A stretch of DNA of 64,000 nt from the NCBI GenBank assembly GCA_900552455.1, contig URZX01000011.1, forward strand, positions 5,530-69,529, read 5' to 3'. Made by a program: the position numbers and the translations under genes. The stretch's first letter is position 1. Each line of letters starts with the position of its first letter. The DNA is from an uncultured Peptococcaceae bacterium. GTDB taxonomy: Bacteria > Bacillota > Peptococcia > Peptococcales > Peptococcaceae. This document shows positions 51,751 through 60,499 of the stretch, in pieces. Under the pieces are notes generated by a model. The model was not told the origin of the DNA and did no database searches. It was given only the letters and a program-made list of their open reading frames with translations.

Positions 51751-53409
51751 ATGATAACAAGCGAACAAAAAGAGGAGCTCTACCGCTTTCTCTGTAAAAA
51801 GATCAATTACGGCGTCCATCCCATCAACGACATCGCCCAGCTTCTGGCAGACAACCACATCTCCAGCCGCGACTTCGGCTACGGCCGTCTCAAGACCATG
51901 CTGCGCGATATCCCAGAATTTCTGAACCTGCTGCCGCCGGAAACCGGCAGCGAGGAAATGCGTGTACGTTTTTCCATCTGGCAGCCGCCAAAAGCCGCCA
52001 AGCCAAAGCAAAAACAACCACAAAAGCAGCAGCCAAAAGCACCGCAGAAAACCAAAACCGTCGTGCTCGCCGGCAAAACCCGCCGTGCCCGCGCTGTATC
52101 CCAGGGACATGCCGCCGCAAAGTCAAAAACCGGCACCACACCGCATCAGTCCCTCACGCCAAAGCTGCCGGAGCCGCCAGAATCGCTGCTCGCTCACACC
52201 CAGCTCGACAGCCACATGCTGCATCTCCTCGCTCTCAAGACAGGTCGTGTCCAGGCCTCGTTGCCAGGGCTCCTCGAATCGAGCTACCAGCAGGCCAAAG
52301 CCTCCTCTACTTTAGATTATTCCCGAGATAAGATTGGGTTCCGTCTCGACGTGCCGGCGAAAAACGGCAAGCCGATCTATCTCACCTTTAAGCGTCCGCC
52401 AAAAAACGCAGGACACCTCGCGCCGTTTGCCCTCATTTATATCGACGACAACGACGCGCCATCCTCCAATCTCGAGGTCAACAAGATCAAAGGCGACAAT
52501 CCCGCGCAAGCCCTCGAAACCTTCGCCTTTCTCGGCCGCTGGGAAGATTTTCTCCAATCCCTCGCCGATATGGCCACGCCAGAAGACTGGGATTTTCCAA
52601 ACGCTGAGAAAAAGAATTTCTACATCCTCAAAAAATACATCCAGTACACCTTCTACCGCATCCAGCTCGAAGGCAAGGTACTCCTAAGCCAGGATGGCCG
52701 ACTCGCCGCTTTCAACACCGGCCTTGTCGACCGCCATTTTGACGAGATCTACGCCTGCTTTGTGCCAAACACCGCCGGCGAATCGCCATGGCTCTTCAAA
52801 GAATTCTGCATCGCCGGTCATTTCGGCATGGGCAAACAGCTCGTGCAGAATTTCAATCCGCTGCCGCAGCCAGCCACTTATTTTCTCCACCAAGGCGATC
52901 TGCTCTTCGATCTCACCCAGGAGATCCACTGCGACTACGAGCACATCCTCATCGAAAACATCGACCGCTTTCCGCTCTTCTATCTCAAGAGCCAGTTCTA
53001 CGATCACAAGAAAGCGATGAAGATCTTGAGCGAGATCGAGCACGCCAAAGACGACAGTCAACGCGCACATCTTTTCAGCAAGATCCAGCGGCTTCTGGAA
53101 GACGACATGCTTCTCTACAACCGCCTGAAAAATCGCCTTGACGACGCCGTGCTGCTCTCACGCAAGGAAGTACGCTGGAATTATCACACCGCCATCCCAT
53201 CCTACTACCCATCGCGCAACACGATGAATTTCATGCTGCCGCTGCATCTGTCCAGCGACGACGCCGTCGACATCGTTCTCGTCGTCGAGCTCACGCCAGC
53301 CGGCAACTACCAGGGCCAGACCATTCTCACCTGCGATCAGGCCTATATTGATGCCCGTCTCGTCTGCAGCCTCAAGAGCCACTGGCTCGATCTGCGGACG
53401 ATCGGATAA
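51751..53409 (+). CDS. Two-domain protein: N-terminal LOTUS/OST-HTH-like and C-terminal DUF3825-like
   Basis: 552 residues. Residues 1-65 (ELYRFLCKKINYGVHPINDIAQLL, RDFGYGRLKTMLRDIPEFLNL) resemble an OST-HTH/LOTUS winged helix, a fold associated with RNA binding. Residues 75-150 are a Lys/Gln/Pro/Ala-rich disordered linker. Residues about 190-552 look like DUF3825: YSRDKIGFRLD, KKYIQYTFYRIQLEGKV, AAFNTGLVDRHFDEIYACF, then LPLHLSSDDAVDIVLVVE. Both assignments are from memory of the families. ATG at 51751 with AAAGGA upstream, 16 bases after mnmA. Function unknown; an RNA-related role is a guess. Confidence 0.75.
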   Translation: MITSEQKEELYRFLCKKINYGVHPINDIAQLLADNHISSRDFGYGRLKTMLRDIPEFLNLLPPETGSEEMRVRFSIWQPPKAAKPKQKQPQKQQPKAPQKTKTVVLAGKTRRARAVSQGHAAAKSKTGTTPHQSLTPKLPEPPESLLAHTQLDSHMLHLLALKTGRVQASLPGLLESSYQQAKASSTLDYSRDKIGFRLDVPAKNGKPIYLTFKRPPKNAGHLAPFALIYIDDNDAPSSNLEVNKIKGDNPAQALETFAFLGRWEDFLQSLADMATPEDWDFPNAEKKNFYILKKYIQYTFYRIQLEGKVLLSQDGRLAAFNTGLVDRHFDEIYACFVPNTAGESPWLFKEFCIAGHFGMGKQLVQNFNPLPQPATYFLHQGDLLFDLTQEIHCDYEHILIENIDRFPLFYLKSQFYDHKKAMKILSEIEHAKDDSQRAHLFSKIQRLLEDDMLLYNRLKNRLDDAVLLSRKEVRWNYHTAIPSYYPSRNTMNFMLPLHLSSDDAVDIVLVVELTPAGNYQGQTILTCDQAYIDARLVCSLKSHWLDLRTIG

Positions 53410-53454
53410 AGTCGCCCGTTGCAAAAGGAATTTACAAACTGAAAGGGGAAACCA

Positions 53455-54828
53455 ATGTCCACCAAACCACAACCGAATATGCTGATCAAGCTCTTCCCGC
53501 TCCTTGGCGAAAAGAGCGTCAATCTGCGCACCGAGCTTCTCGCCGGACTCACCACCTTCCTGACCATGGCCTATATCATTGCCATCAATCCGAGCATTCT
53601 CTCGGAAGCAGGAATGGACGCCGGCGCGCTCGTCACAGGCACCTGTCTGGCTGCTGCGCTTGGCTGTTTTCTCATGGGCTTCATCGCCAATCTGCCATTC
53701 GGCCTGGCCAGCGGCATGGGACTCAACGCATTCTTCGCCTACAGCGTTGTGCTCGCTTATGACATCCCATGGCAGGTCGCGCTGACCGCCGTCTTTGTCG
53801 AAGGCATCATCTTCATCCTGCTCACCGCCTGCAAAGTGCGTGAAGCCGTCGTCAATGCCATTCCGCTCAATATGAAGCTCGCCGTCACCGGCGGTATCGG
53901 CCTTTTCATCGCTTTTCTCGGGCTCATCAACGGCGGCATCGTTGTCGGCGACGACGCCACCCTCGTCGGACTGAACCATTTTGCGCTGCCAGCCGTCATC
54001 ACCTGCTTTGGCGTCGTCGTCATCGCCGCTCTTGACAAGCGCGGCGTGCGCGGCTCCATCCTCATCGGCATCGTCCTTTGCTCCCTCGTCGCCTGGGGCT
54101 ACGCCCTGATCGCGCCGGAAGCAGCAGCCGCCCTTGGCATCACCCTGCCAGATGGCATCATCCGCTTCGAATCTGTTGCACCGATCGCCGGTAAGATCGA
54201 TTTCGGTTATCTGCTCCATCCTGAGCAGCTCTCGAATTTCATCGTCATCATGCTGACCTTCCTCTTCGTCGATTTCTTCGACACCGTCGGCACCCTCGTC
54301 GGCGTCTGCTCCAAAGCAGGCATGCTCGATGAAAACGGCAATGTACCAAACGCCGGCCGCGCACTCATGGCTGACGCCCTCGCAACCACCGCTGGTGCCT
54401 GCCTCGGCGTTTCCACCGTCACAACCTACGTAGAAAGCTCCACCGGCGTCAGCGTTGGCGGCCGCAGCGGCTACACCGCCGTCACCGTCGGCGTGCTCTT
54501 CCTCGCCGCCATGTTTTTCTCGCCGCTCTTCATCGCCATCCCAAGCTGTGCCACCGCGCCAGCACTGATCTACGTCGGCTATCTCATGCTCAGCGCAGTT
54601 AAAGACATCGACTTCGCCAACATCACTGAGGGCCTGCCAGCGTTCGTCACCATCCTCGCCATGCCGCTCACTTACTCCATCGGCGACGGCCTCACCCTCG
54701 GCGTTCTCAGCTACGTTTTCGTCAACCTCATCTACAACCTCTTCGCACCAGCCGACAAACGCAAAAAAGTCTCGATCGTCATGATCGTCCTCGCCGTGCT
54801 GTTTATTTTGAAGCTGATCTTTATCTAA
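53455..54828 (+). CDS. Purine permease, AzgA/PbuG type (NCS2 family)
   Basis: 457 residues, about twelve membrane segments. TELLAGLTTFLTMAYIIAINPSIL (split in the first helix), GLASGMGLNAFFAYSVV and TLLFVDFFDTVGTLVGV-like stretch LFVDFFDTVGTLVGV, followed by ESSTGVSVGGRSGYTAV, identify the AzgA/PbuG group that takes up adenine, guanine or hypoxanthine. Ribosome site AAAGGGG. Possibly the last gene of the galU operon; a terminator follows. Confidence 0.93.
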   Translation: MSTKPQPNMLIKLFPLLGEKSVNLRTELLAGLTTFLTMAYIIAINPSILSEAGMDAGALVTGTCLAAALGCFLMGFIANLPFGLASGMGLNAFFAYSVVLAYDIPWQVALTAVFVEGIIFILLTACKVREAVVNAIPLNMKLAVTGGIGLFIAFLGLINGGIVVGDDATLVGLNHFALPAVITCFGVVVIAALDKRGVRGSILIGIVLCSLVAWGYALIAPEAAAALGITLPDGIIRFESVAPIAGKIDFGYLLHPEQLSNFIVIMLTFLFVDFFDTVGTLVGVCSKAGMLDENGNVPNAGRALMADALATTAGACLGVSTVTTYVESSTGVSVGGRSGYTAVTVGVLFLAAMFFSPLFIAIPSCATAPALIYVGYLMLSAVKDIDFANITEGLPAFVTILAMPLTYSIGDGLTLGVLSYVFVNLIYNLFAPADKRKKVSIVMIVLAVLFILKLIFI

Positions 54829-54830
54829 GA

Positions 54831-54879
54831 AAAATGGTACGCATCACGCAGATTTTCTCTGTATGATGCGTACCATTTT
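54831..54879. terminator. Bidirectional-looking terminator
   Basis: AAAATGGTACGCATCA / TGATGCGTACCATTTT perfect 16-bp stem with a 17-base loop between the purine permease (plus) and the GNAT gene (minus). Confidence 0.9.
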
Positions 54880-54891
54880 CTCGTTTTGCCC

Positions 54892-55389
54892 TCACAGCTC
54901 CTTGATATAAAACCGATCCATCGTTGTGTGGATGGTCGGCACGGGCTGGGGGATGCTTTTGTAGCCGTGTTTTTCGTAGAGGGCGATGGCGACGCGCAGG
55001 CTGGTGTGAGTTTCGAGATAGAGTTTTTTGTAGCCAGCTGCTTTTGCGCCGCGCTCGACGGCTGCCATGAGCTCGTGGCTGTAGCCGCGGCCTTTCACTG
55101 TGTCATCAAGATAGAGCTTTTGCAGCTCAGCGCAATTTTCTACGCCGGGAAATTCTGCGTAGCCGACGCCGCCGATGACGGTGCCATTTTCATCGGCAGC
55201 GATATAATAGCGGCGACGCTGGGGCTCGGCGTTATAGAAATCGCTCAGATGATCGAGCTCTGGATCAAAATACGCCGTGCCGGGAATATCCAGATGTGCG
55301 GCGCGCAGATTGTCGCGAATGATAGCGGCGATCGCCGCGTCGTCGTCAGCGGTGATCGGGCGGATGATAAATTTTCTCTGATTGTCCAT
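54892..55389 (-). CDS. GNAT family N-acetyltransferase
   Basis: 165 residues. GNAT motif A is LQKLYLDDTVKGRGYSHELM (near 90), with motif B in YLETHTSLRVAIALYEKHGYK. Substrate unknown; small-molecule or protein amine. ATG follows AAGGAGAGG. Ends next to the terminator; a TATAAT lies upstream. Confidence 0.88.
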   Translation of the reverse strand: MDNQRKFIIRPITADDDAAIAAIIRDNLRAAHLDIPGTAYFDPELDHLSDFYNAEPQRRRYYIAADENGTVIGGVGYAEFPGVENCAELQKLYLDDTVKGRGYSHELMAAVERGAKAAGYKKLYLETHTSLRVAIALYEKHGYKSIPQPVPTIHTTMDRFYIKEL

Positions 55390-55450
55390 GGTGATCCTCT
55401 CCTTCTCGTTTGTCTTCTATTATAACGCACGCTGACGAAAAGCCGCAGCA

Positions 55451-55690
55451 TTATTTATTCCGTTTTGTCCCGTTGTAGAGAAAGGCGTTGGGATCCATTT
55501 TATAGAAAGTTCCTTTGTCGATGCCGATGGGGCGTTTGCAGTTTGGGCAGACGATCTTGTCGCCCTGCATTTCGACGGGCACGTACCATTTGCTGATGCG
55601 CGCTTTGTGGCAGCGCAGGACTTCGCCGTGGCCGATCTTGTCGTATTTCCAGAGTTTTGTTTTGCAGGTGGCGCAGCGGATGGTGAGCAT
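55451..55690 (-). CDS. Small two-Cys-pair zinc-ribbon-like protein
   Basis: 79 residues. Two CxxC knuckles (CATC near residue 6 and CPNC near 48) with a further Cys (LRCHKARI), making a zinc ribbon plausible. No named family recognised. Start at 55690 chosen because AAAGGAG lies ten bases upstream. Divergent from the aromatic operon leader; no functional link is evident. Confidence 0.65.
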   Translation of the reverse strand: MLTIRCATCKTKLWKYDKIGHGEVLRCHKARISKWYVPVEMQGDKIVCPNCKRPIGIDKGTFYKMDPNAFLYNGTKRNK

Positions 55691-55792
55691 GAGCGATTGT
55701 CTCCTTTCTGAGTGTCCGGCAGCTGCGCACGAATAATTATAAACGCGTGGCTGCATATTTATAAAAAATTTGCCAAAAATATTCGTTGGCGC

Positions 55793-55821
55793 TTTACAAC
55801 TGTCAGGAAATGTGATATTCT
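55793..55821 (+). promoter_or_regulatory. Promoter of the aromatic operon
   Basis: TTTACA (55793-55798) and TATTCT (55816-55821), spacing 17, about 30 bases before the leader peptide ATG. Confidence 0.7.
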
Positions 55822-55852
55822 TTAGAAAACTTTTACCACACAGGTGATGAAA

Positions 55853-55960
55853 ATGTCAACCAATACTGTTCTTCAGGCAACCCAATATTACTTTAGCTAC
55901 TTTACCTTTACTGTTTTCAGTAAGGGTTATTTGGGTTATCCTGAAAACAGCACGATCTGA
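55853..55960 (+). CDS. Phe/Tyr-rich leader peptide of the aromatic operon (35 residues)
   Basis: Nine of 35 residues are aromatic (five Tyr, four Phe), concentrated in QYYFSYFTFTVF (residues 11-22); Trp is absent. AGGTGA six bases before ATG. It lies between the operon promoter and a strong intrinsic terminator, the layout of ribosome-mediated attenuators such as pheL. Slow Phe or Tyr decoding would stall the ribosome within this run. Confidence 0.8.
   Translation: MSTNTVLQATQYYFSYFTFTVFSKGYLGYPENSTI
55872..55950 (+). promoter_or_regulatory. Alternative RNA hairpins of the aromatic leader
   Basis: Two mutually exclusive pairings: TTCAGG-C-AACCCAA (55872-55885) with TTGGGTT-AT-CCTGAA (55931-55945), and CTGTTTTCAG (55911-55920) with CTGAAAACAG (55941-55950). 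They share the 3' segment, and the aromatic run of the leader covers the 5' segments. How they control the terminator at 55985-56019, which does not overlap them, is unresolved. Confidence 0.55.
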
Positions 55961-55984
55961 CATTTTATATGTTATGAGAGTGAA

Positions 55985-56019
55985 CCTGCACGGAGGATAA
56001 TCCCCGTGCAGGTTTTTTT
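55985..56019 (+). terminator. Attenuator terminator before aroF
   Basis: CCTGCACGG / CCGTGCAGG stem with a 10-base loop and seven T, 24 bases after the leader peptide stop and about 43 bases before the aroF start. Confidence 0.92.
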
Positions 56020-56061
56020 ATTATCATTCATCATCCACCAATTTGAAAGGAGCACTTATCC

Positions 56062-57078
56062 ATGATTATCAAAGTAAGAAGAGGCGCAGATCAAACTCAG
56101 GTACAACAGCTCACCGACTGGCTCAAAGAGCAGGGCCTCCAGCTCTACTTCTCCGAGGGGGACTCCTACTCGATCATCGGCCTTGTCGGCGACACTTCCC
56201 GCGTAGACATCGAGCTCATCGAAGCGCTGGAAGTTGTCGAGAGCGTCACCCGTATCCAGGAACCATACAAAAACGCGAACCGCAAATTCCATCCGCAGGA
56301 TACGATCATCAAAGTCGGCGACGCGCAGATCGGCGGCGGCACACTGACGCTGATCGCTGGTCCATGCTCGGTTGAAAGCGAAGCGCAGATCATCGAGGTG
56401 GCACAGCGCGTCAAGGCTGCCGGCGCAACGATCCTGCGCGGCGGCGCGTTCAAGCCTCGCACCTCGCCATACTCCTTCCAGGGCATGGGCGCTGAAGGCA
56501 TCCAGCTGCTCCTGAAAGCAAAGGAAGCCACGGGCCTGCCGATCATCTCCGAGGTCATGGATATTTCCCAGCTGCCATTGTTCGAGGATGTCGACATTCT
56601 GCAGATCGGCGCACGCAATATGCAGAACTTCAACCTACTCAAGGAAGTCGGCAAGATGAACAAGCCAGTGCTGCTCAAGCGCGGTCTCTCTGCAACCTAC
56701 CAGGAATGGCTGATGAGCGCCGAATACATCATGGCTGGCGGCAACATGGAGGTCATTCTCTGCGAACGCGGCATCCGCACATTTGAAACAAAAACGCGCA
56801 ACACGCTGGATATTTCTGCAGTGCCAATGCTGCGCGAACTCACCCATCTGCCGATCGTCATCGACCCTAGCCACGCTGCCGGCATCCGCCGCATGGTGCG
56901 TCCGCTTTCGATGGCGGCTGTCGCCATTGGCGCTGACGGCCTGATGATCGAAGTACACAACGACCCTGAACACGCAAAATGCGACGGTCCACAGTGCCTG
57001 CGTCCGGAAACCTTCGACGAAGTCGCTGCTGACGCGCTGAAGCTGCATGCATTCTGCCAGAAGGAACTGCACCAATGA
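56062..57078 (+). CDS. aroF: 3-Deoxy-7-phosphoheptulonate (DAHP) synthase, type I-beta with regulatory N-domain
   Basis: 338 residues. N-terminal ferredoxin-like domain (about 1-70, [16 protein letters not shown]...[15 protein letters not shown]) is the small regulatory domain of this class. Barrel: [12 protein letters not shown] (near 95), [36 protein letters not shown], and metal-site residues in DPSHAAGIR and [15 protein letters not shown]. Condenses PEP with erythrose-4-phosphate, first step of the shikimate pathway. Ribosome site AAAGGAG. Confidence 0.96.
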   Translation: MIIKVRRGADQTQVQQLTDWLKEQGLQLYFSEGDSYSIIGLVGDTSRVDIELIEALEVVESVTRIQEPYKNANRKFHPQDTIIKVGDAQIGGGTLTLIAGPCSVESEAQIIEVAQRVKAAGATILRGGAFKPRTSPYSFQGMGAEGIQLLLKAKEATGLPIISEVMDISQLPLFEDVDILQIGARNMQNFNLLKEVGKMNKPVLLKRGLSATYQEWLMSAEYIMAGGNMEVILCERGIRTFETKTRNTLDISAVPMLRELTHLPIVIDPSHAAGIRRMVRPLSMAAVAIGADGLMIEVHNDPEHAKCDGPQCLRPETFDEVAADALKLHAFCQKELHQ

Positions 57079-58151
57079 TCGCCTCAAGCATCGAGGTGCG
57101 CACCGGCAAGCCGTACAAGGTCCACATCGGCCACGGTCTGCTCGATGAAGTGGGCGTGATGCTCTCGGTGCTGCACCGTCCCTGCCAGGCGATGGTCGTC
57201 AGTGATACGAACGTGGCGCCGCTTTATCTGGCGCGACTGCGCACAAGTTTGGAAGCTGCCGGGTTCCGCGTGCTGGAAAGCGTTGTTCCTGCTGGCGAAG
57301 CAAGCAAAAGTTTCGCTGTGCTGGAACGTCTGATGAACGACTGGAGCCTGGCCGGGATGCACCGCTCAGATCTCGTCATCGCCCTCGGCGGCGGCGTGGT
57401 CGGTGATCTCGCTGGTTTTGCCGCCAGCTGCTACCAACGCGGGATTCCTTTCGTACAGGTGCCAACGACGCTGCTCGCCGCGGTGGATTCTTCTGTCGGT
57501 GGCAAAACGGCGATCGACATCGCGGCCGGCAAAAATCTCGTCGGCGCTTTCTACCAGCCGCTGGCGGTCTATTGCGATGTGGATCTCATCCAGACGATGG
57601 ACGACGCATTCTTTGCCGACGGCGTCGCTGAAAGCATCAAATACGGCGTGCTCATGGATGCCGCCCTCTTCGACCGGCTCGCTGACAAACGTCTGACGAA
57701 AGACGCTGCAGATCTTGCAGAGATCGCCAGCGCCTGCGTGAGTCACAAGAACAAAATCGTCAGCGAGGACGAATTTGAAAAAGGCACGCGCCAGCTCTTG
57801 AATCTCGGCCACACCTTTGCCCACGCGATCGAACAGCTCTCAGATTTTGCCACGAGCCACGGCCACGCCGTCGCGATCGGTCTCGCCATGATGGCCCGGG
57901 CAAGCATGCGCAAAGGCTGGTGCAGCCAACGCACAGCCCAGCGTATCGAATGGGCGCTCGCTGAAAATGCGCTGCCGGCAAACACCGACTACGACGCCGA
58001 CGCCATCCTCGAAATCTGTCGCCGCGACAAAAAAGCCGGCGCGAGCGCCATCACCATCGTCGTGCCTCACGCCATCGGCGACTGTGTGCTGCGCACCGTC
58101 AGCTACGACGATTTGCGCGAGCTGATCATCCTCGGAAAGGAGCCGCTCTGA
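57075..58151 (+). CDS. aroB: 3-Dehydroquinate synthase
   Basis: 358 residues, NAD- and metal-dependent. [16 protein letters not shown] (near 76), the glycine motif [18 protein letters not shown], the active-site [19 protein letters not shown] and metal His in [11 protein letters not shown]. Cyclises DAHP to dehydroquinate. Start overlaps the aroF stop (ATGA). Confidence 0.96.
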   Translation: MIASSIEVRTGKPYKVHIGHGLLDEVGVMLSVLHRPCQAMVVSDTNVAPLYLARLRTSLEAAGFRVLESVVPAGEASKSFAVLERLMNDWSLAGMHRSDLVIALGGGVVGDLAGFAASCYQRGIPFVQVPTTLLAAVDSSVGGKTAIDIAAGKNLVGAFYQPLAVYCDVDLIQTMDDAFFADGVAESIKYGVLMDAALFDRLADKRLTKDAADLAEIASACVSHKNKIVSEDEFEKGTRQLLNLGHTFAHAIEQLSDFATSHGHAVAIGLAMMARASMRKGWCSQRTAQRIEWALAENALPANTDYDADAILEICRRDKKAGASAITIVVPHAIGDCVLRTVSYDDLRELIILGKEPL

Positions 58152-58152
58152 T

Positions 58153-59436
58153 ATGATTGAGAACCCTGCCATTTCCATACACCCTGCCACTCTCGGCGGC
58201 AGCATCTCGGCCATTCCGTCGAAATCGGCGGCACACCGGCTCTTCATCGCTGCCAGCCTGGCGGACCGGCCATCGCAGTGGCACTTGCCGACGAGCTCCA
58301 TCGACATCGACACCACCCTCGCCTGCATGCAAGCACTGGGCGCCGAGATCGCGCGCGACGGTGAAACGGTATCGATCACACCCATTGACCAAGCCTGGCG
58401 CGCAGCCACCATCGACTGTCAGGAAAGCGGCTCGACACTGCGCTTTCTCCTGCCAGTGAGCGCAGCCCTCGGCACGAGCGCTGATTTCATCGGCCACGGA
58501 CGGTTGCCGGAGCGCCCCATCGCCGATATTCTCAACGTGCTGCAACAGCTCGGTGCGACGACGACGAACGACCATCTGCCGCTGACGATTCGCGGCCCGC
58601 TTCACGGCGGCGCTGTTGCCTTGCCGGGGCACATCTCCAGCCAGTACCTGACGGGCCTTCTGCTCGCCGCACCGCTGCTTGACGAAGACCTCGACATCAC
58701 GCTGACGACGCCGCTGCAGTCTCGTCCCTACATCGATCTCACGTTGGACGTGCTGCGCCGCTTTGGCGTCACCGTCGAGGAAGACGGCAGCCATTTCCAT
58801 GTCGCTGCAAACGCCCGCTACACCCTGCCAGAAGGCGAAACCACCATCGAAGGAGACTGGTCCAACGCCAGCTTTTTCCTCGCTGCCGGTGCGCTCTCTG
58901 CGCCAGTGACGATGACAGGGCTCGATCTCGCGTCCAGCCAGGGCGACAAAGCCATCCTCGATCTGCTGCGCGGCTTTGGCGCAAAGGTTGACATTATTGA
59001 TAATGCCATCCACGTGAGCCCAGCGCCGCTTAAAGCGCAGACCATTTCTGTCAAAGAAATTCCCGATGCCCTGCCGATCCTCGCCGTGATTGCGGCACAG
59101 GCAGAAGGCACCACCACCTTTACCGACATTGAGCGCCTGCGTCTCAAAGAAAGCGACCGTATCGCCACAACGACAGCACTGCTCGAAGCGATGGGCGTAT
59201 CCTGCTCCAGCGACGCCCATGCACTGCACGTCACCGGTACGAACCAGCTCCATGGTGGCTGCACCGTAGACAGCGCCGGCGATCACCGCATCGCCATGGC
59301 CGCGGCTATCGCCGCACTGAATGGCGACGCACCGATCACTCTCATCGGTGCAGAGGCGGTGCGCAAATCCTATCCGCACTTTTTTGACGATTATTCATCC
59401 CTGGGAGGTGTTTGTGATGGCATCTCAGATCGGTAA
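58153..59436 (+). CDS. aroA: EPSP synthase (3-phosphoshikimate 1-carboxyvinyltransferase)
   Basis: 427 residues, the inside-out alpha/beta barrel. SKSAAHRLFIAASLA near residue 23 holds the Lys/Ser/Arg that bind shikimate-3-phosphate; then ESGSTLRFLLP, RPLHG-like GRLPERPIADIL, and the C-terminal RLRLKESDRIATT and DHRIAMAAAIAAL. The phosphoenolpyruvate loop is ESGSTLRF, not the GNAGTAMRP of E. coli, as in many Bacillota. AAAGGAG precedes ATG. Confidence 0.96.
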   Translation: MIENPAISIHPATLGGSISAIPSKSAAHRLFIAASLADRPSQWHLPTSSIDIDTTLACMQALGAEIARDGETVSITPIDQAWRAATIDCQESGSTLRFLLPVSAALGTSADFIGHGRLPERPIADILNVLQQLGATTTNDHLPLTIRGPLHGGAVALPGHISSQYLTGLLLAAPLLDEDLDITLTTPLQSRPYIDLTLDVLRRFGVTVEEDGSHFHVAANARYTLPEGETTIEGDWSNASFFLAAGALSAPVTMTGLDLASSQGDKAILDLLRGFGAKVDIIDNAIHVSPAPLKAQTISVKEIPDALPILAVIAAQAEGTTTFTDIERLRLKESDRIATTTALLEAMGVSCSSDAHALHVTGTNQLHGGCTVDSAGDHRIAMAAAIAALNGDAPITLIGAEAVRKSYPHFFDDYSSLGGVCDGISDR

Positions 59437-60499
59437 CCGTTACCGCTGCAGCGTCTTCGGCGAAAGCCATGGAGAAATGATCGGCGTCCTCATCGATGGC
59501 ATGCCACCCGGCGAGGCCATCGACGAGGCCGAGCTCGCCCGCTTCATGGCGCGGCGTGCACCAGGTTCAAGTCGACTCACGACACAGCGCAAAGAAGCCG
59601 ACGCCGTGCATCTGGCCAGTGGCGTCAAAGACGGCGTCACCACCGGGTTTCCACTCCTGGCCTACATCCTGAACACCAACCAGCGCTCAAAGGATTACGC
59701 CAACCTGCTCGACCATCCACGTCCATCCCATGCCGACTACACCGCCTATGTGCATTACCACGGTTTTGCAGACATGCGCGGCGGTGGACATTTTTCCGGC
59801 AGGCTCACTGCGCCGCTGTGTGCTGCCGGCGGCATCGCCAAACAGATCCTCGCCCGCCGCGGCATCCATATCGGCGCCCAGCTTCTGCAAGTGGCGGACG
59901 TCTGCGGCAACGCCTTTGATCCGGTCAGTGTGGACGCGGCGACGCTCGAAGGCATGGCCGAGTACGCATTTCCAGCCCTCGCCGAAGCCGAAGCCATGCA
60001 GGAAGCGATCGCCTGTGCCGCCCGTGACGGCGACAGCGTCGGCGCCATCGTTCAGGGCGCTGCCATCGGCGTGCCAGTAGGGCTCGGTGGACCGATGTTC
60101 GACGGGGTCGAAAACCGTCTCGCTCAGGCGCTCTTCGGCATTCCCGGCTGCAAAGGCATCGATTTCGGCGCTGGCTTCGACAGCGTCAGCATGCGCGGCA
60201 GCGCCCACAACGATCCTTTTGCGATGAAAGACGGCCGCGTCACCCCTGTGACCAACCACGCCGGCGGCATCCTCGGCGGCATCACCAGTGGTGCACCGAT
60301 CACTGTACGCCTGGCCATGAAACCGACGGCCTCCATCGCCAAAGAACAGCAAACCGTCTCCCTGTCCCGACAAACCAACGATCCCCTCGTCATCACCGGC
60401 CGCCACGATCCCTGCATCGCCATCCGCGCAGTGCCCGTTGTCGAAGCCGTGATGGCCATCGTTCTCTTAGATCTACTATTGGAGGAGCAATCACTATGA
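59417..60499 (+). CDS. aroC: Chorismate synthase
   Basis: 360 residues. FGESHGEMIGVLIDGMPPG (near 14), RRAPGSSRLTTQRKEAD, HADYTAYVHYHGFADMRGGG and FSGRLTA carry the FMN and EPSP contacts of the family. Somewhat short, with a compact middle, but the C-terminal RHDPCIAIRAVPVVEAV is complete. ATG at 59417 with GGGAGG upstream overlaps the end of aroA by 20 bases. Requires reduced FMN. Confidence 0.95.
   Translation: MASQIGNRYRCSVFGESHGEMIGVLIDGMPPGEAIDEAELARFMARRAPGSSRLTTQRKEADAVHLASGVKDGVTTGFPLLAYILNTNQRSKDYANLLDHPRPSHADYTAYVHYHGFADMRGGGHFSGRLTAPLCAAGGIAKQILARRGIHIGAQLLQVADVCGNAFDPVSVDAATLEGMAEYAFPALAEAEAMQEAIACAARDGDSVGAIVQGAAIGVPVGLGGPMFDGVENRLAQALFGIPGCKGIDFGAGFDSVSMRGSAHNDPFAMKDGRVTPVTNHAGGILGGITSGAPITVRLAMKPTASIAKEQQTVSLSRQTNDPLVITGRHDPCIAIRAVPVVEAVMAIVLLDLLLEEQSL

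Noticed and set aside
55991..56375. Plus-strand 110-codon frame overlapping the aroF start (56043-56375)
   Set aside because: Frame-shifted shadow of aroF; Arg/His/Ser-rich without a ribosome site.
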